From Myxococcus llanfairpwllgwyngyllgogerychwyrndrobwllllantysiliogogogochensis (lineage in GTDB: Bacteria; Myxococcota; Myxococcia; Myxococcales; Myxococcaceae), in NCBI RefSeq assembly GCF_006636215.1, contig NZ_VIFM01000015.1, positions 1-64,000 on the forward strand: DNA of 64,000 nt, written 5' to 3'. A program made the position numbers and the translations under genes. The notes under the pieces were generated by a model. It was not told the origin of the DNA and made no database searches. It was given only the letters and a program-made list of their open reading frames with translations. Positions 36,601-45,800 of the stretch are shown piece after piece (the first letter of the stretch is position 1; each line of letters begins with the position of its first letter).

Positions 36601-39600
36601 CAGCTCCCGCGTGCGCAGCACGGTGTCGCGGCGCGCGGACTGGTAGGCGTACGTGCCATTGGGCTGCTGCGTGAGGACGGACACCCAGCGCCGCTCGACG
36701 AGCTCCGCCTTGAGCCCCTGCACGGCCTTCTTCTTCAGCGTCGGGTCCACCGCGATGAAGTCCACCGAGCGCGCCGAGCCCTGGCTCAGGTACGTCAGCC
36801 CACCATCCGGCTTGAAGCCGACAAGGTACGGCAGGGGAGACACCAGCACGGAGGCCTCGGAGGACACGCCTCGCCCGCCCTCGGCCTCGTAGCCCTCCGC
36901 GAGCAGCGACACGCGCCACGTCGCCTTCTCGAACTTCTCCAGGCCCAGCTCCAGCTCCACCTCGCCCTCGTCGTTGGTGGTCGAGTCCTCCAGGCGCTCG
37001 CTGAAGCTGCGCGTCGCCATCATCGGGTCATGGAAGGTGTAGCCCGGGTACTGACGGAAGCCGGGATACGCAGGGCTGAAAGACAGCTCCGCGGACACTC
37101 GCCGGTCCGCTGCGGCGATGCCGAAGAGGTTCTTCAGTGTCACCCGGCCCTTGAGCCCCTGGGGCGGCACCCAGCCTTCGAGCCGGTCGGTTTCGAAGCG
37201 CGTGGTGATGCGCATCCGGTCCGGGAGGAACTCCTCCACGCGCACCTGCGTCGAGCCGAGCAGGCTGCCTCGCAGTCCATCCTTCACCACGTACAGGTTC
37301 ACCGCGTAGTGGCCCGTGGGAGACGTCTCCTCCGTCGTGTACTGGAGCGACTCCAGTCCGGTGGCGGAGAGGGAGAGCTTCTGCTTGTGCACCTCCAGGC
37401 CGCGAGGGTCCGTGACGGAGGCCTCCAGCGGCACGCCCGTGGGCGGCTGGCTCCAGTCGGAGGGCTTCACCACCATGGCGACGTGGAAGGTGTCGCCGGG
37501 TCGGTACAGGCCCCGGTCCGAGAAGAGGAAGGCCGTCAGGCGCTCCGGCGTGGTGCCGCTCGTCATGCCGCCCACGTCGAAGCGGCTGAAGTTGAGCTGC
37601 CGGTCCGAGCGATTGAAGGGAAGGAAGGCGAAGTCCTCACCCTTGCGCGCCAGATAGGCGATGGGCGTCTGCTCGCGCGTGAAGTCGGTCAGCTTGGGGA
37701 AGGCCACGTGGCCGTCCGCATCGGTGGTCGCGCTGAGCACCGGCAGGCCGTTCTTGCCCAGCACGCTCACCGTGACGCCTTCGGCGGGGAGCCCCGCGCC
37801 GAGCGACTGCACGAAGAGGTCATGCGAGCCATCCGCGCTGTCCTTCACCACCAGACCCAGGTCCGTCACCAGCAGGAGCCGTGAGTCCTCCTTGCCCGTC
37901 GTCCGATTGTGCGCGGCGTCCCAGCTCTGCACCTTGAAGAAGAACAGGCCCCGCCGGGCCGAAGGGTTGTTCGCGGGGGTGAGGTACTCCGTCAAATCGA
38001 ACGCGGCGTACTGCGCCTTGCCCCGGCCCACGCCTTCCAGCGGGCGCACCACGGAGAAGCTCTCGGTGATGTTCTGCTCGTCGAAGCGGTAGTTGCTGAA
38101 GCTGGGGTGCGCGAAGCGGCCCTCTGTCTGACTCACCAGGTGGTTGAGCTGGTCCGGCAGCACGCGGCCCAACTGGAAGCGCAGCGCCTGGACGTCACGT
38201 GAGAGGACGGTGACCTTCTTCTCACCGGCGAGGCTGAGCAGCGCGCCCTCGTGGAGGATGCTCACCTCCTCGGGGAAGCGCGGCACGGACTCGGTGCTGT
38301 TGAACTCCTCGGCCAGCACGTAGCCGCCGGCGGAGCGGGTGCCCTTCTTGAGCCGGATGTAGAGGTAGCGGCCCACGTCCGCGCGGATGCGGAAGCTGTG
38401 CAGCGTGGCGTGTTCCTTGTCCGCGGGCACCGGGTCCAGCGCCAGTTTCTCCGCCTTCGCGAGCAGCTCGTCGCCGATGAGCCGCGCATCGCTCCAGGAA
38501 TGGTTGGTGCGCGCGGCCTCGTCCGCGGTGGCGGGCTTGTCCTTGGGCAGCACCCAGACCTGGAGATTCTTTCGCAGCTCCTCCTCGGTGACCCCCGTGG
38601 TCAGGTTGACGATGAGCACCTGCTCGGGCTCGTAGCGGTCATTGCGCACGAGCGACACGTGGGTGCCCGACACGCGGAAGTAGCTGAACATGCCGGGGAT
38701 GGTGACCTGCCGTTCCTGTATCCCTTCGGTCCCCTTGCCTCCCCGCGCGGCCTGGACGCCGGACGCCATCCGCAACACCATGGTGGCCTCCTTGTCGGGG
38801 ATGGGGATGAGGTCCGACTGGAGGTAGGCCTGTCCCTTCAGCTTGTCGTAGGTGACGTTGAACTTGTGCTCTTGGGGACGGGAGCCCAGCAGCCCTTCCT
38901 TGGGCACGTCGAAACGCAGCGAGAGGTTGCGCACGAGCGAAGCCGGGTCCACCGGATGCGAGAAGGCCACCGTGGCCACCACGCGCTTCTCCTTCGGATT
39001 GCGCGGGTCCTCGTAGAACTCCATGCTGTTGATGGACGCGGTGAAGGGCTCCGAGCGGAACAGCGTCTCGTAGGACTCGAGCAGGATGTGCTCGGGGAAG
39101 AGCGAGCGGTCCAGCGTGACGCGGTACTCCTGCCCCACGCCCCAGTCGGCACCCGGAACGAAGGAGAGCGTCCGGTCATTCGACCAGCGCCACGTTCCAG
39201 GATGCTCGGGCTTGAGGGTGATGCCCGCCGTCACCGGCTTGCCGATGGCTTCCAGCGGGGCCACCGAGCCGGTGAACCGCACGTGCACCGAGTCCCACCG
39301 AGGCGTGCCGTCGTCGAGCGGCGTCAACGAGGGAGACGTGGCGCTGAGCGAGTAGCGCACCGGCTGAGGCCGGCTCTGATACCAGCGATAGCCGGCATCC
39401 GCCGCGACGACGAGCAGCCCCAGGGCGACGACCGACAGCGCGATGCGCTTGGGATTGCGGCGGACCCAGCCGAACACGGCGCGCGCGAAGCGGGCGAGGG
39501 CGTGGCCCAGCACGGCGGCCCAGGTGGGAGGCGTCCAGCGAAGCTCACCGAAGATGCGGCGAGCGAGCCGAGGTCTCGGCGGGGTGGGTTCGGATTCGTT

Positions 39601-39609
39601 TGAGGACAT
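33646..39609 (-). CDS. yfhM: bacterial alpha-2-macroglobulin (YfhM-type)
   Basis: 1,987 residues; ATG 39609, no strong ribosome site visible. It is a large periplasmic protease-trapping protein anchored by an N-terminal membrane helix (about 52-70, RIALSVVALGLLVVAAD). The MG-type beta domains fill the first two thirds; AFLFSDRGLYRPGDTFHVA is a typical MG segment. The thioester motif is YGCTEQ, with Cys and Gln in the right places for an internal thioester. The helical thioester-containing domain and receptor-like end follow. Near the C-terminus an unusual stretch of about 50 residues is almost entirely Glu, Asp, Ser, Pro and Gly (in the 33900-34050 region), probably a flexible acidic loop. 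It is cotranscribed with pbpC. Confidence 0.93.
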   Translation of the reverse strand: MSSNESEPTPPRPRLARRIFGELRWTPPTWAAVLGHALARFARAVFGWVRRNPKRIALSVVALGLLVVAADAGYRWYQSRPQPVRYSLSATSPSLTPLDDGTPRWDSVHVRFTGSVAPLEAIGKPVTAGITLKPEHPGTWRWSNDRTLSFVPGADWGVGQEYRVTLDRSLFPEHILLESYETLFRSEPFTASINSMEFYEDPRNPKEKRVVATVAFSHPVDPASLVRNLSLRFDVPKEGLLGSRPQEHKFNVTYDKLKGQAYLQSDLIPIPDKEATMVLRMASGVQAARGGKGTEGIQERQVTIPGMFSYFRVSGTHVSLVRNDRYEPEQVLIVNLTTGVTEEELRKNLQVWVLPKDKPATADEAARTNHSWSDARLIGDELLAKAEKLALDPVPADKEHATLHSFRIRADVGRYLYIRLKKGTRSAGGYVLAEEFNSTESVPRFPEEVSILHEGALLSLAGEKKVTVLSRDVQALRFQLGRVLPDQLNHLVSQTEGRFAHPSFSNYRFDEQNITESFSVVRPLEGVGRGKAQYAAFDLTEYLTPANNPSARRGLFFFKVQSWDAAHNRTTGKEDSRLLLVTDLGLVVKDSADGSHDLFVQSLGAGLPAEGVTVSVLGKNGLPVLSATTDADGHVAFPKLTDFTREQTPIAYLARKGEDFAFLPFNRSDRQLNFSRFDVGGMTSGTTPERLTAFLFSDRGLYRPGDTFHVAMVVKPSDWSQPPTGVPLEASVTDPRGLEVHKQKLSLSATGLESLQYTTEETSPTGHYAVNLYVVKDGLRGSLLGSTQVRVEEFLPDRMRITTRFETDRLEGWVPPQGLKGRVTLKNLFGIAAADRRVSAELSFSPAYPGFRQYPGYTFHDPMMATRSFSERLEDSTTNDEGEVELELGLEKFEKATWRVSLLAEGYEAEGGRGVSSEASVLVSPLPYLVGFKPDGGLTYLSQGSARSVDFIAVDPTLKKKAVQGLKAELVERRWVSVLTQQPNGTYAYQSARRDTVLRTRELTISEAGFKYALSTEQPGDFVVVVKDGEGTELSRVDYTVAGHANLTRTLEKNAELEVKLSRQDYAPGDEIELNIKAPYTGAGLITLERERVHAWVWFKADATSTVQKIRLPPGLEGNGYVNVTFVRAMDSQEIFMSPLSYGVVPFSVSKDSRVLQVTLTSAEKGRPGEPYRIRYKGNRPGRAVVYAVDEGILQVASYSTPDPLAHFFKKRALEVRTGQILDLLLPEFSVSKAVSSMGGDDEGMAAIGKNLNPFKRKRDKPVAYWSGVVDIDETERELVYPVPDSFNGELRVMAVAVGQESVGASTRRAVIRGPFVITPSVPTFVAPGDEFNVGVAVANSVEGAGKGSEVTLELKTSEHLEVLDEARRTLKIDEGREGSTTFRVRAKSVLGSGTLTFTSSLGKEKGRQSVDLSVRPAVPYLTSVKGGYVKDGEADLAVPRKMHGAFRTLEVSASPMPLGLARGLSAYLEKYPYGCTEQLVSRAFPAVTLKGRRELLGQGPQVADASFAAALHTLRTRQNDEGAFGLWAANSYAPVLPSIYALHFLTEAKERGFAVPADMMNRGLTWLGTLAEREPQDLTQARNVAYAQYVLTRNGKVQGSAVNVLREWLDANAAETWPVDLTAAYVGATYKLLKQEKEATRAMKKVLIGAPQENDYAALYDGLVYDAQVLYLISRHFPERLPSITGAMLVSLAKPLGEERFNTLSSAYAILGLEAYAKALGEQGTPSRAGVALLEKVADTLRPLTVPEGLFPKVAFSEQATSVRVKSGASAPLFFQVTQAGYDAQVPTAPIIEKLEVQRELRSLDGKVVTDVPLGGEVEVHLKLRGLQGNMSHIAITDLLPGGFEVVLERPAPPEPEPEAEPESEGDSEYGEGDSSSEGDESYEGGGSEDESQDNSYREPEPAPVAGGWLPPVGSDRSSFSPEYVDVREDRVVLYGTAGTTVTEFIYRIKATNAGRFVMPPAFAEGMYDRSVKARSVASQVTVTAP

Positions 39610-39849
39610 GGGGTGTCGTGCGGCGGCGGGAGCCAGCTCAGCGAGAGAGCAAGCACGGGGCCAGCGCGGCGCGATGTAAGCACGGCGGCCGGGTGAAACT
39701 GAAACAGGGGGGCTGTGTACCGAGGACCGCGCGTCCCGTGCGCGAGGAGCCGCGAGTCACCACCCACGCGCGGCTGGCTGACCGCTCACCCGAGACGAAA
39801 ATGACTCAGGAGGGAGGGCGTCGGGGTGAGGTGCGCCGGGCCCGCGGCG

Positions 39850-41211
39850 TCAGTACGAAGGCGAGCCACTTGACGGCGAGCCACTTGACCAGGGCAGCTC
39901 GAACCAGCGGCGCTTCTCATGGCCTGCGGGGCTTGCCGGCTGGGATTGCGGTGGGCTGTAGGACGGGCTGCCCCAGTCCGGAAAGTCGACGACCATCACC
40001 TCACTGCCTCCTCGGTGCGGCATGAGCCGAATCAGGCCCACCAGCAAGGCCGTCAAGGCCAGTATGGCGAAGACCCAACGCGGGTTGCTCCATTGCGAGG
40101 ACCCGCGAGTGACCTCTGTCTCCTCATGAGCGGTGACCACCTCGAGTGGGGGCTGAGCACGCTCCTCGGCCTTCTCGACAGTGACGGGTACGGCCGCCGA
40201 GGCTTCGACGGTGGACTCCACGGGCGGATGCGCACCGCTCCGCTCCCGCCCTTCACCTGACGCCTTCGCTCCCTCGTCCGAGGAGGCCGAAACGACTGGC
40301 GTGGAGGGCTCGACCGTCAGTGCCTCGACCGACGCCCGCAGCGCGGAGAGCGCCTCCACCGCCGAGGAGAACCGCGCCGAGCGCTTCGGCGCGAGCAGCC
40401 TGCTCAAGAAGACACGGAGCGGCTCGGAGACCTGGAGGTGCTGCTCGAACGACAACACCAGTCCCTCGTCGACGAGGTCCGCGGGCTCGCGTCCACTGAG
40501 GGCATGGACCAGCGTCGCCCCCAGCGCGTAGAGGTCACTGGAGGGCTCCACCGTGCCACCGAGCTGCTCGGGCGGCATGTACCCGAACGTCCCCACCAGC
40601 GTGGACCCATGTGTCACATCGCGCGACAGGTGACGGGCCGCGCCGAAGTCCACCAGCGCCACGCGTCCATCCGGCCGGAGGATGAGATTCGCCGGCTTCA
40701 CGTCGCGATGCACCAGCGCGGGCGTGCGCCGATGCAGCGCCGAGAGCGTCTGAAGCACCTGCTCCGCCAGCGTCCACGCCTCCGCCTCGTCCAGCCGGCG
40801 GCGCGTGAGGCGCTGGAGCAGCGTCTCCCCTTCGAGCAGCTCCTGCGCGAGATAGAGGCGCGTCCCCACCCCACTGCCTTCCTTGAAGCTCGCGACGAAG
40901 CGCGGAATGTCCGGGTGCTCCAGCGAGCGCAGCACCGTGGCCTCCCGCTCGAAGGCGTCGAGTTGCTCCACCCCGGGCACCAGCGCGAACAGCAGCTCCT
41001 TGAGCGCGACACGCGCCCCCTGCCCATCCACCGCCAGGTACACGCGACCATGCGGAGACTGCGAGATGAGCCGCAGGACGCGATATCCGCCCGGCGCCAC
41101 GGCCGCGCCGCAATGGGCGCAACGAGCACCTTCCAGCATGGCGTCACACACCACACACGCCGCGCCCGCGTCCTCTTCACGAAGCCCTGACTGAGACCGG
41201 ACACGCTCCAC
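39850..41211 (-). CDS. Ser/Thr protein kinase with N-terminal zinc ribbon
   Basis: 453 residues from GTG 41211, preceded by GGGAGG at 7-nt spacing. Residues 19-34 form a zinc ribbon (C19, C22, C31, C34). The Hanks-type kinase domain runs from about 43 to 290: glycine loop SQSPHGRVY, ATP-binding Lys71 in VALKEL, catalytic loop HRDVKPANL, metal-binding DFGAARHLS and GTFGYMPPEQ, so all catalytic residues are kept. A low-complexity Glu/Ala/Val linker leads to one membrane helix (WVFAILALTALLVGLI, about 385-402), and the C-terminal tail outside is rich in Ser, Pro and Gly. Myxobacteria have many such kinases; the signal sensed is unknown and the short outside tail has no recognisable sensor. Confidence 0.9.
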   Translation of the reverse strand: MERVRSQSGLREEDAGAACVVCDAMLEGARCAHCGAAVAPGGYRVLRLISQSPHGRVYLAVDGQGARVALKELLFALVPGVEQLDAFEREATVLRSLEHPDIPRFVASFKEGSGVGTRLYLAQELLEGETLLQRLTRRRLDEAEAWTLAEQVLQTLSALHRRTPALVHRDVKPANLILRPDGRVALVDFGAARHLSRDVTHGSTLVGTFGYMPPEQLGGTVEPSSDLYALGATLVHALSGREPADLVDEGLVLSFEQHLQVSEPLRVFLSRLLAPKRSARFSSAVEALSALRASVEALTVEPSTPVVSASSDEGAKASGEGRERSGAHPPVESTVEASAAVPVTVEKAEERAQPPLEVVTAHEETEVTRGSSQWSNPRWVFAILALTALLVGLIRLMPHRGGSEVMVVDFPDWGSPSYSPPQSQPASPAGHEKRRWFELPWSSGSPSSGSPSY

Positions 41212-41286
41212 GCCGCACCTCCCGCGAGGGCTCCAGTCTACGGAGCCCTCCGGGACGAATGCGAACCATGGGCCAACCGAATCCCG

Positions 41287-41778
41287 CTACGTCCGGCTGT
41301 ACACGTCCGGGTCATGCCGCTCCATGAACCGGTCCGGGCTCTTCAGGGGCGTGAAGCCATACTGGGCATACAGTCCGTGGGCGTCCCGCGTGGCCAGCAG
41401 GAAGCGCCGCAGCCCCTGGAGGTCCGGATGGGCGAAGACGACCTCCATCAGCCACTTGCCCAGGCCCTTGCCCTGCTGCGTCTCCAGGATGAACACGTCA
41501 CAGAGATAGGCGAACGACATCCGGTCCGTGACGACACGCGCGTAACCCACCTGCGCGCCGTCCGCGCCATACAGGCCGAAGACCATCGAGTGACGAATCC
41601 CCTTCTCCACCAGCGCACGAGAAATACCCGGGCTCCAGTACGAGCGCGTCAGGTAGCCATGCACCACGTCCACGTCGAGGCGGGCGGAGTCGTCGGAGAT
41701 GACGAAACCGTCCTGGCGATGAACCACATACACACCGGACACGGCGGGAGACACCGCTTGCTGGGTCATGCGAAACAT
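41287..41778 (-). CDS. GNAT-family N-acetyltransferase
   Basis: 163 residues from ATG 41778; an ATG three codons later (41769) is an alternative. The fold is recognisable from VGYARVVTDRMSFAYLCDVF, the acetyl-CoA loop QGKGLGKWLMEVVF (the Q/RxxGxG/A motif) and LATRDAHGLYAQYGF with the typical Tyr near the end. The whole protein is one GNAT domain of usual length. It transfers an acetyl group from acetyl-CoA to an amine, possibly a small molecule or a protein N-terminus; the substrate cannot be told. It follows the unknown gene at 41829-42788 on the same strand with about 50 nt between them, so they may share a transcript. Confidence 0.85.
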   Translation of the reverse strand: MFRMTQQAVSPAVSGVYVVHRQDGFVISDDSARLDVDVVHGYLTRSYWSPGISRALVEKGIRHSMVFGLYGADGAQVGYARVVTDRMSFAYLCDVFILETQQGKGLGKWLMEVVFAHPDLQGLRRFLLATRDAHGLYAQYGFTPLKSPDRFMERHDPDVYSRT

Positions 41779-41828
41779 GTTTCCCAGCCCGAAGCCGCCA
41801 CGCAAGCCCGGAATGCGGAACGCCGGGC

Positions 41829-42788
41829 TCAGCGCTTCGTCGCGCCCGCTTCCCGGGCCTCCACGACCTTCACCCAGTCGGGCTTCACCGGTGTCGGGCG
41901 GTAGTCCTTGTCCAGCCGGACCTCCTTGCCCATTTCAATCGTCCAGCACTCCAGCTCGCGCAGCCACAGCTCGTGCAGGTGCGCGCGCGCCCGCTCCGGC
42001 TCCATGAAGACATACGCCACGCGTGTCAGCGGCTGCCCGGGCCCCACCGCGCCATCCAGACGCAGCGAGCACGCATCCAGCATCTCGCTCGCGGACACGT
42101 CGCGGCCGTGGATGACCATGCGCAGCAGCTTGTCCTTCGGCTCGTAGAAGCCGTCGAACGTGTGCTTTCGCTTGTACCCGGACCGGATGATGCCGCCCTC
42201 CGCGTTGGCTCCCATGCGCGCATGGCCCGGCTTCGCCTCCGCGAGCGCCGTGGCGGAGTCCGCCTCCAGGTCATGGAACTGGACCAGGGAGACGTCGTCC
42301 GGCCCCTTCAACAAGCGCCACGGTCCGAACTCCAGCCACCGGCGCGACACCAGCCGCGCGTGGCCCTGGCCGCGGAACGCACAGCCCCAGCCGTGCGGGT
42401 AGTGCAGGTCATCCAGGATGGGCGCGGCGTACGCCTTGCCGTCGACCTTCCAGTCCGAAAACAGGCTGGCGAACGACGCCAGGAAGAAGGGCAGCGGCGC
42501 CAGCTCCGCGAGCACCTGCCGCGCGTCCCTCTCATGCGACCCCGCGACGAGGGCCACGGGGGACTCGACGAGGAGGAAGTTCCAGGAGTCGCCCGCCCAG
42601 ACGGCCTTCGCGCGCCGCCGGGCCTTCAGCATGCGCGTCTCCAGCCAGTCCGCGCCGGGCGACTGGTCCGTGAAGTCCACCGAGAGCGCGCTCGGGGACG
42701 TCTTCGGAAGGAGTCGGCTGACCATGGCCCGCACCAGGACTGGCAGGTCAGGACCCGACAGCCCCAGCTTCATCTCCGTCTCCGTCAC
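41829..42788 (-). CDS. uncharacterised protein, candidate immunity partner of the annexin-repeat toxin
   Basis: 319 residues; ATG 42788. I do not recognise the family. It is soluble and lacks a signal peptide or membrane helix. It looks like a two-part alpha/beta protein: an N-terminal part with DFTDQSPGADWLETRML, a middle with PLPFFLASFASLFSDWKVDG and a Trp/Gly/His-rich segment (HYPHGWGCAFRGQGHARLV), then a C-terminal part with GRDVSASEMLDACSLRL. Its start is only 21 nt behind the stop of the large toxin-like gene and on the same strand, the usual position for an immunity gene. Other roles are possible, including a chaperone or adaptor for the large protein. Third-position GC is high throughout, so the reading frame is secure. 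Confidence 0.6.
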   Translation of the reverse strand: MTETEMKLGLSGPDLPVLVRAMVSRLLPKTSPSALSVDFTDQSPGADWLETRMLKARRRAKAVWAGDSWNFLLVESPVALVAGSHERDARQVLAELAPLPFFLASFASLFSDWKVDGKAYAAPILDDLHYPHGWGCAFRGQGHARLVSRRWLEFGPWRLLKGPDDVSLVQFHDLEADSATALAEAKPGHARMGANAEGGIIRSGYKRKHTFDGFYEPKDKLLRMVIHGRDVSASEMLDACSLRLDGAVGPGQPLTRVAYVFMEPERARAHLHELWLRELECWTIEMGKEVRLDKDYRPTPVKPDWVKVVEAREAGATKR

Positions 42789-42809
42789 CCCGCGACCTCC
42801 TGGCCCCCG

Positions 42810-45800
42810 CTACCTCGTGATGCCGAGGGTCTTCTCGAGCTCCGCCTGACTCTGGTTGAGGATACCCCGGTTGTTGGCATCAATCATCAGCGACGTCCCG
42901 TCGGCCTTGAAGACCTCCACCTTGAGGTACTGGCCGCCGGAGCCGTCGAACATGTCGTGCAGGAACTTGGAGTTGGCCACCACGCCCCGGGGGTCCACGA
43001 AGGTCTCCACCACCTGCTCGATGGGCGTATCCGTCCCGTCGAGCGTCTTGCCGTAGAGCTTGACCAGGTCCATCAACTGCTCCTGCTCGCGCTCACCGAA
43101 CTTCGTGGAGACGTTCTTCAATTCGCGCACCGTGCCCGGCTCCAGCACGTCGATGCGGCGGTTGGCCGTGAAGCTGACGCCGAGGTCGGCCGCGGCCTGC
43201 TTGCTGACGGTGACCTCCGTGGCGCCGTGGCGCGTGCTCTCGAAGGTGGACTGGTACCAGCGCTGGGCGAGCGCGCCCTTGTCCGCGGGCCCCAGCTCCC
43301 GGGTGATGCGCAGCATCTCCGTGTGGCTTGCGGCCACCAGCGCCTGCTCGGGACTCTTGGTGACCTTGAGCGCCTCCGCGTAGGCGGGCGTGGCGCGCAG
43401 CCGGGCCGGGTCCGTCATCCGCGTGAGGAGCTGGTCGGTGTACTTGTCCTTCAGCTCGTGGCGCACGGTGCCGAACGACAGGCCCCCGGGCGACTCGCGC
43501 AGCAGATTGACCAGCTCCTGCTTGTCCTTGATGAGCCCCTCGGCCTCCAGCGACTTCACCCAGGCGCCGAACGGCGACTTCGGATTGTTGCCGCCCAGGG
43601 CGTCGAACGCCTCCTGGCGCGTGACGTTGGCGGGGAACTTGGGCTCGATGTAGCCGGTGGGCGCGTCGGTGAACTCCCCGAAGATGCCCTCGGCCTCCTT
43701 GCCGGACGGCTCGTACAGCTTCCGGGGCCCGCTCTCCACCGAGTTGCGCTGCAGGTAGAGCTGGCCGTTCTCGTTCTCCACCCAGAAGTGGTCCTTCGGC
43801 AGCCCCTCGGCCTCCGTCGTGGGATAGCCGCGATTGAGCGCCTCCGTCTTCCCCTTGCTGAGCTGCTCCGCCGCGACATAGCCGCGCGCCGGGGCCAGTG
43901 AGCCCACCTGCGCGGCGTGGGTGTCGAGCTGCGCGCGCAGGTCCGCGATTTCGCGCTCCATCACCTCGCGCTGCGCCGCCGTGGGCACCTCGCCGCTGCC
44001 GTTGAGCTTCTGCAGCCGCGTGTCGATGCGCTGCTGCACTCCCTCCAGGTCCTTGATGATGGCGTTGAGCTTCTTCACCTCGAGCTGGGACTCGAAGCCC
44101 TGGGTGCCGTAGCCCGGCTGCCCCGTGAGCGCCTGATTCACCCGGTCCTTGAGCTGACGGACCTGACCCAGCGGCCCCTCGTATTTCTGGAGCGTGCGGG
44201 CCGTCTCCATGTGCGCCTGGATTTGCGCGGGCGTGGCGTCCGGCCCCGCCTCGATTCGCACCCGCCCGTCGCCGTAGCGCACGTGCACGGTCCCGCCGTC
44301 CAGCGCCGGGTTCGTCAGCACCGGCACCTCGCGCGGAGCCGTCAGGCGGGCGGCGCCCTGCATCACGCCATCCATGGCCACGCCACCGCCGGCGCCGAAC
44401 ACGGTGCCCACCGTGCCGTCCACCACCGCGCGCTGGCCCACCTGCTGGAGGCCCGGCAGCAGGCCGTTCTTCCACGTCTCGCTCTGGAGGGACTGGTCCG
44501 TCGCTCCGCCCAGCGCACCGCCGACGCCGCCCTCCCAGGCGCCCTGGATGGCCGTGCTGCGCAGCCGCTGTCCCACCGTCTGCTTGGCGACCTGTTCGAC
44601 GGTCTCCGTGGCCGCCGTGGCGCCCGCGCCGCCCAGGCCCTTGGGCAGGGGGATGACGGCGGTGCCGCCCTCCACGGCGCCCACCACCGCCTGCTGGGCG
44701 ACCCCGTCCATGCCCAGCGAGTCGCCCTTGAAGTACGCCTGCGTCGCCACGCGCGTCGTGGCGCCCAGCGCCGCGTAGCCCGCGATGGCCAGCGGCGTCG
44801 CCGCGCCACCGGTGGCAACCACCGCCGCCGTCGTCACCACCGCGACGGCCGCCGTGGCCGCCATGTCCGCGGTGCTGTCCTTCGTCTCCTGCAGGTCCTT
44901 CACGTCATCCGTGGCGTACGTGGTGCGCCGCTGCGCCGCGGACGTGTCGCCCGTGGCGATGGCCGTCTCCGCCGCCGTCAGGTTGCGCTCCAGGCGCTCC
45001 GAGTCCGACTCGCCCTTGGTGACGTTCTGGATGGTGTCGATGATGCCCAGGCCGCCGCTCTGCTCGAACTGCTGCTGAGCCCGCAGGCGGTCCACTTGCT
45101 GCTTCGCCGCATCCGGCGCCTTGGGGTCGATGGCCCCCAGGTCATACATCTGGTCGACGATCTCGAACTTGTCGCGCCCGCCCAGCTCCGACGTCAGGTC
45201 CGAGCGCAAGTCCCGCTTGTAGAGGTCGCGGTACGCGGCGGTGATGTCATTGATTTGCGCCTTGGACTTGTTGCCCAGCACCTCGCGCAGCGCCGCCTCG
45301 TCCGTGCCCACGCCGTCCATGGCCCGGTGGAGCTGCTCGGCCGCCGCCTGCGCCTGGCCGAGCTTGTCATCGGCCGCGGGAGGGTTGAGGTAGCGCAGGC
45401 CCACCTGCGTGTCCGCGCCGCCCCAGCCCCGGACCTCGGACTCCAGCGAGCGGCCCGTCTGCTTCTGGAACTCCGCCTTGAGGGCGGACATGTCCTCCGG
45501 CTTCGTGTTCTTCAGCACGTCGAGGATGGCGCTCTCGTCCGCGCCGAACCAGCCCTGCGTCGCGCTGTTGATTTGCGCGGCGCTGGCGGCGGCCGGGTTG
45601 TCCTCCATCAGCCCGCGGGCGCGGGTGTAGTCCTCCTTCGACAGCTTCTTCTGAAGCTCCGCCTGAAGCGCCGCGTCCGCGAGCAGGACCTTCTTCTGCT
45701 CCGGGGGCAGGTTCTTCAGCGTGTCGAAGACCTTGTCGCTGTCGGCGCCGAAGAAGCCCTGGAGCGCGTCATGCACCTTGGAGCGCGCCGCGCCCGCCTC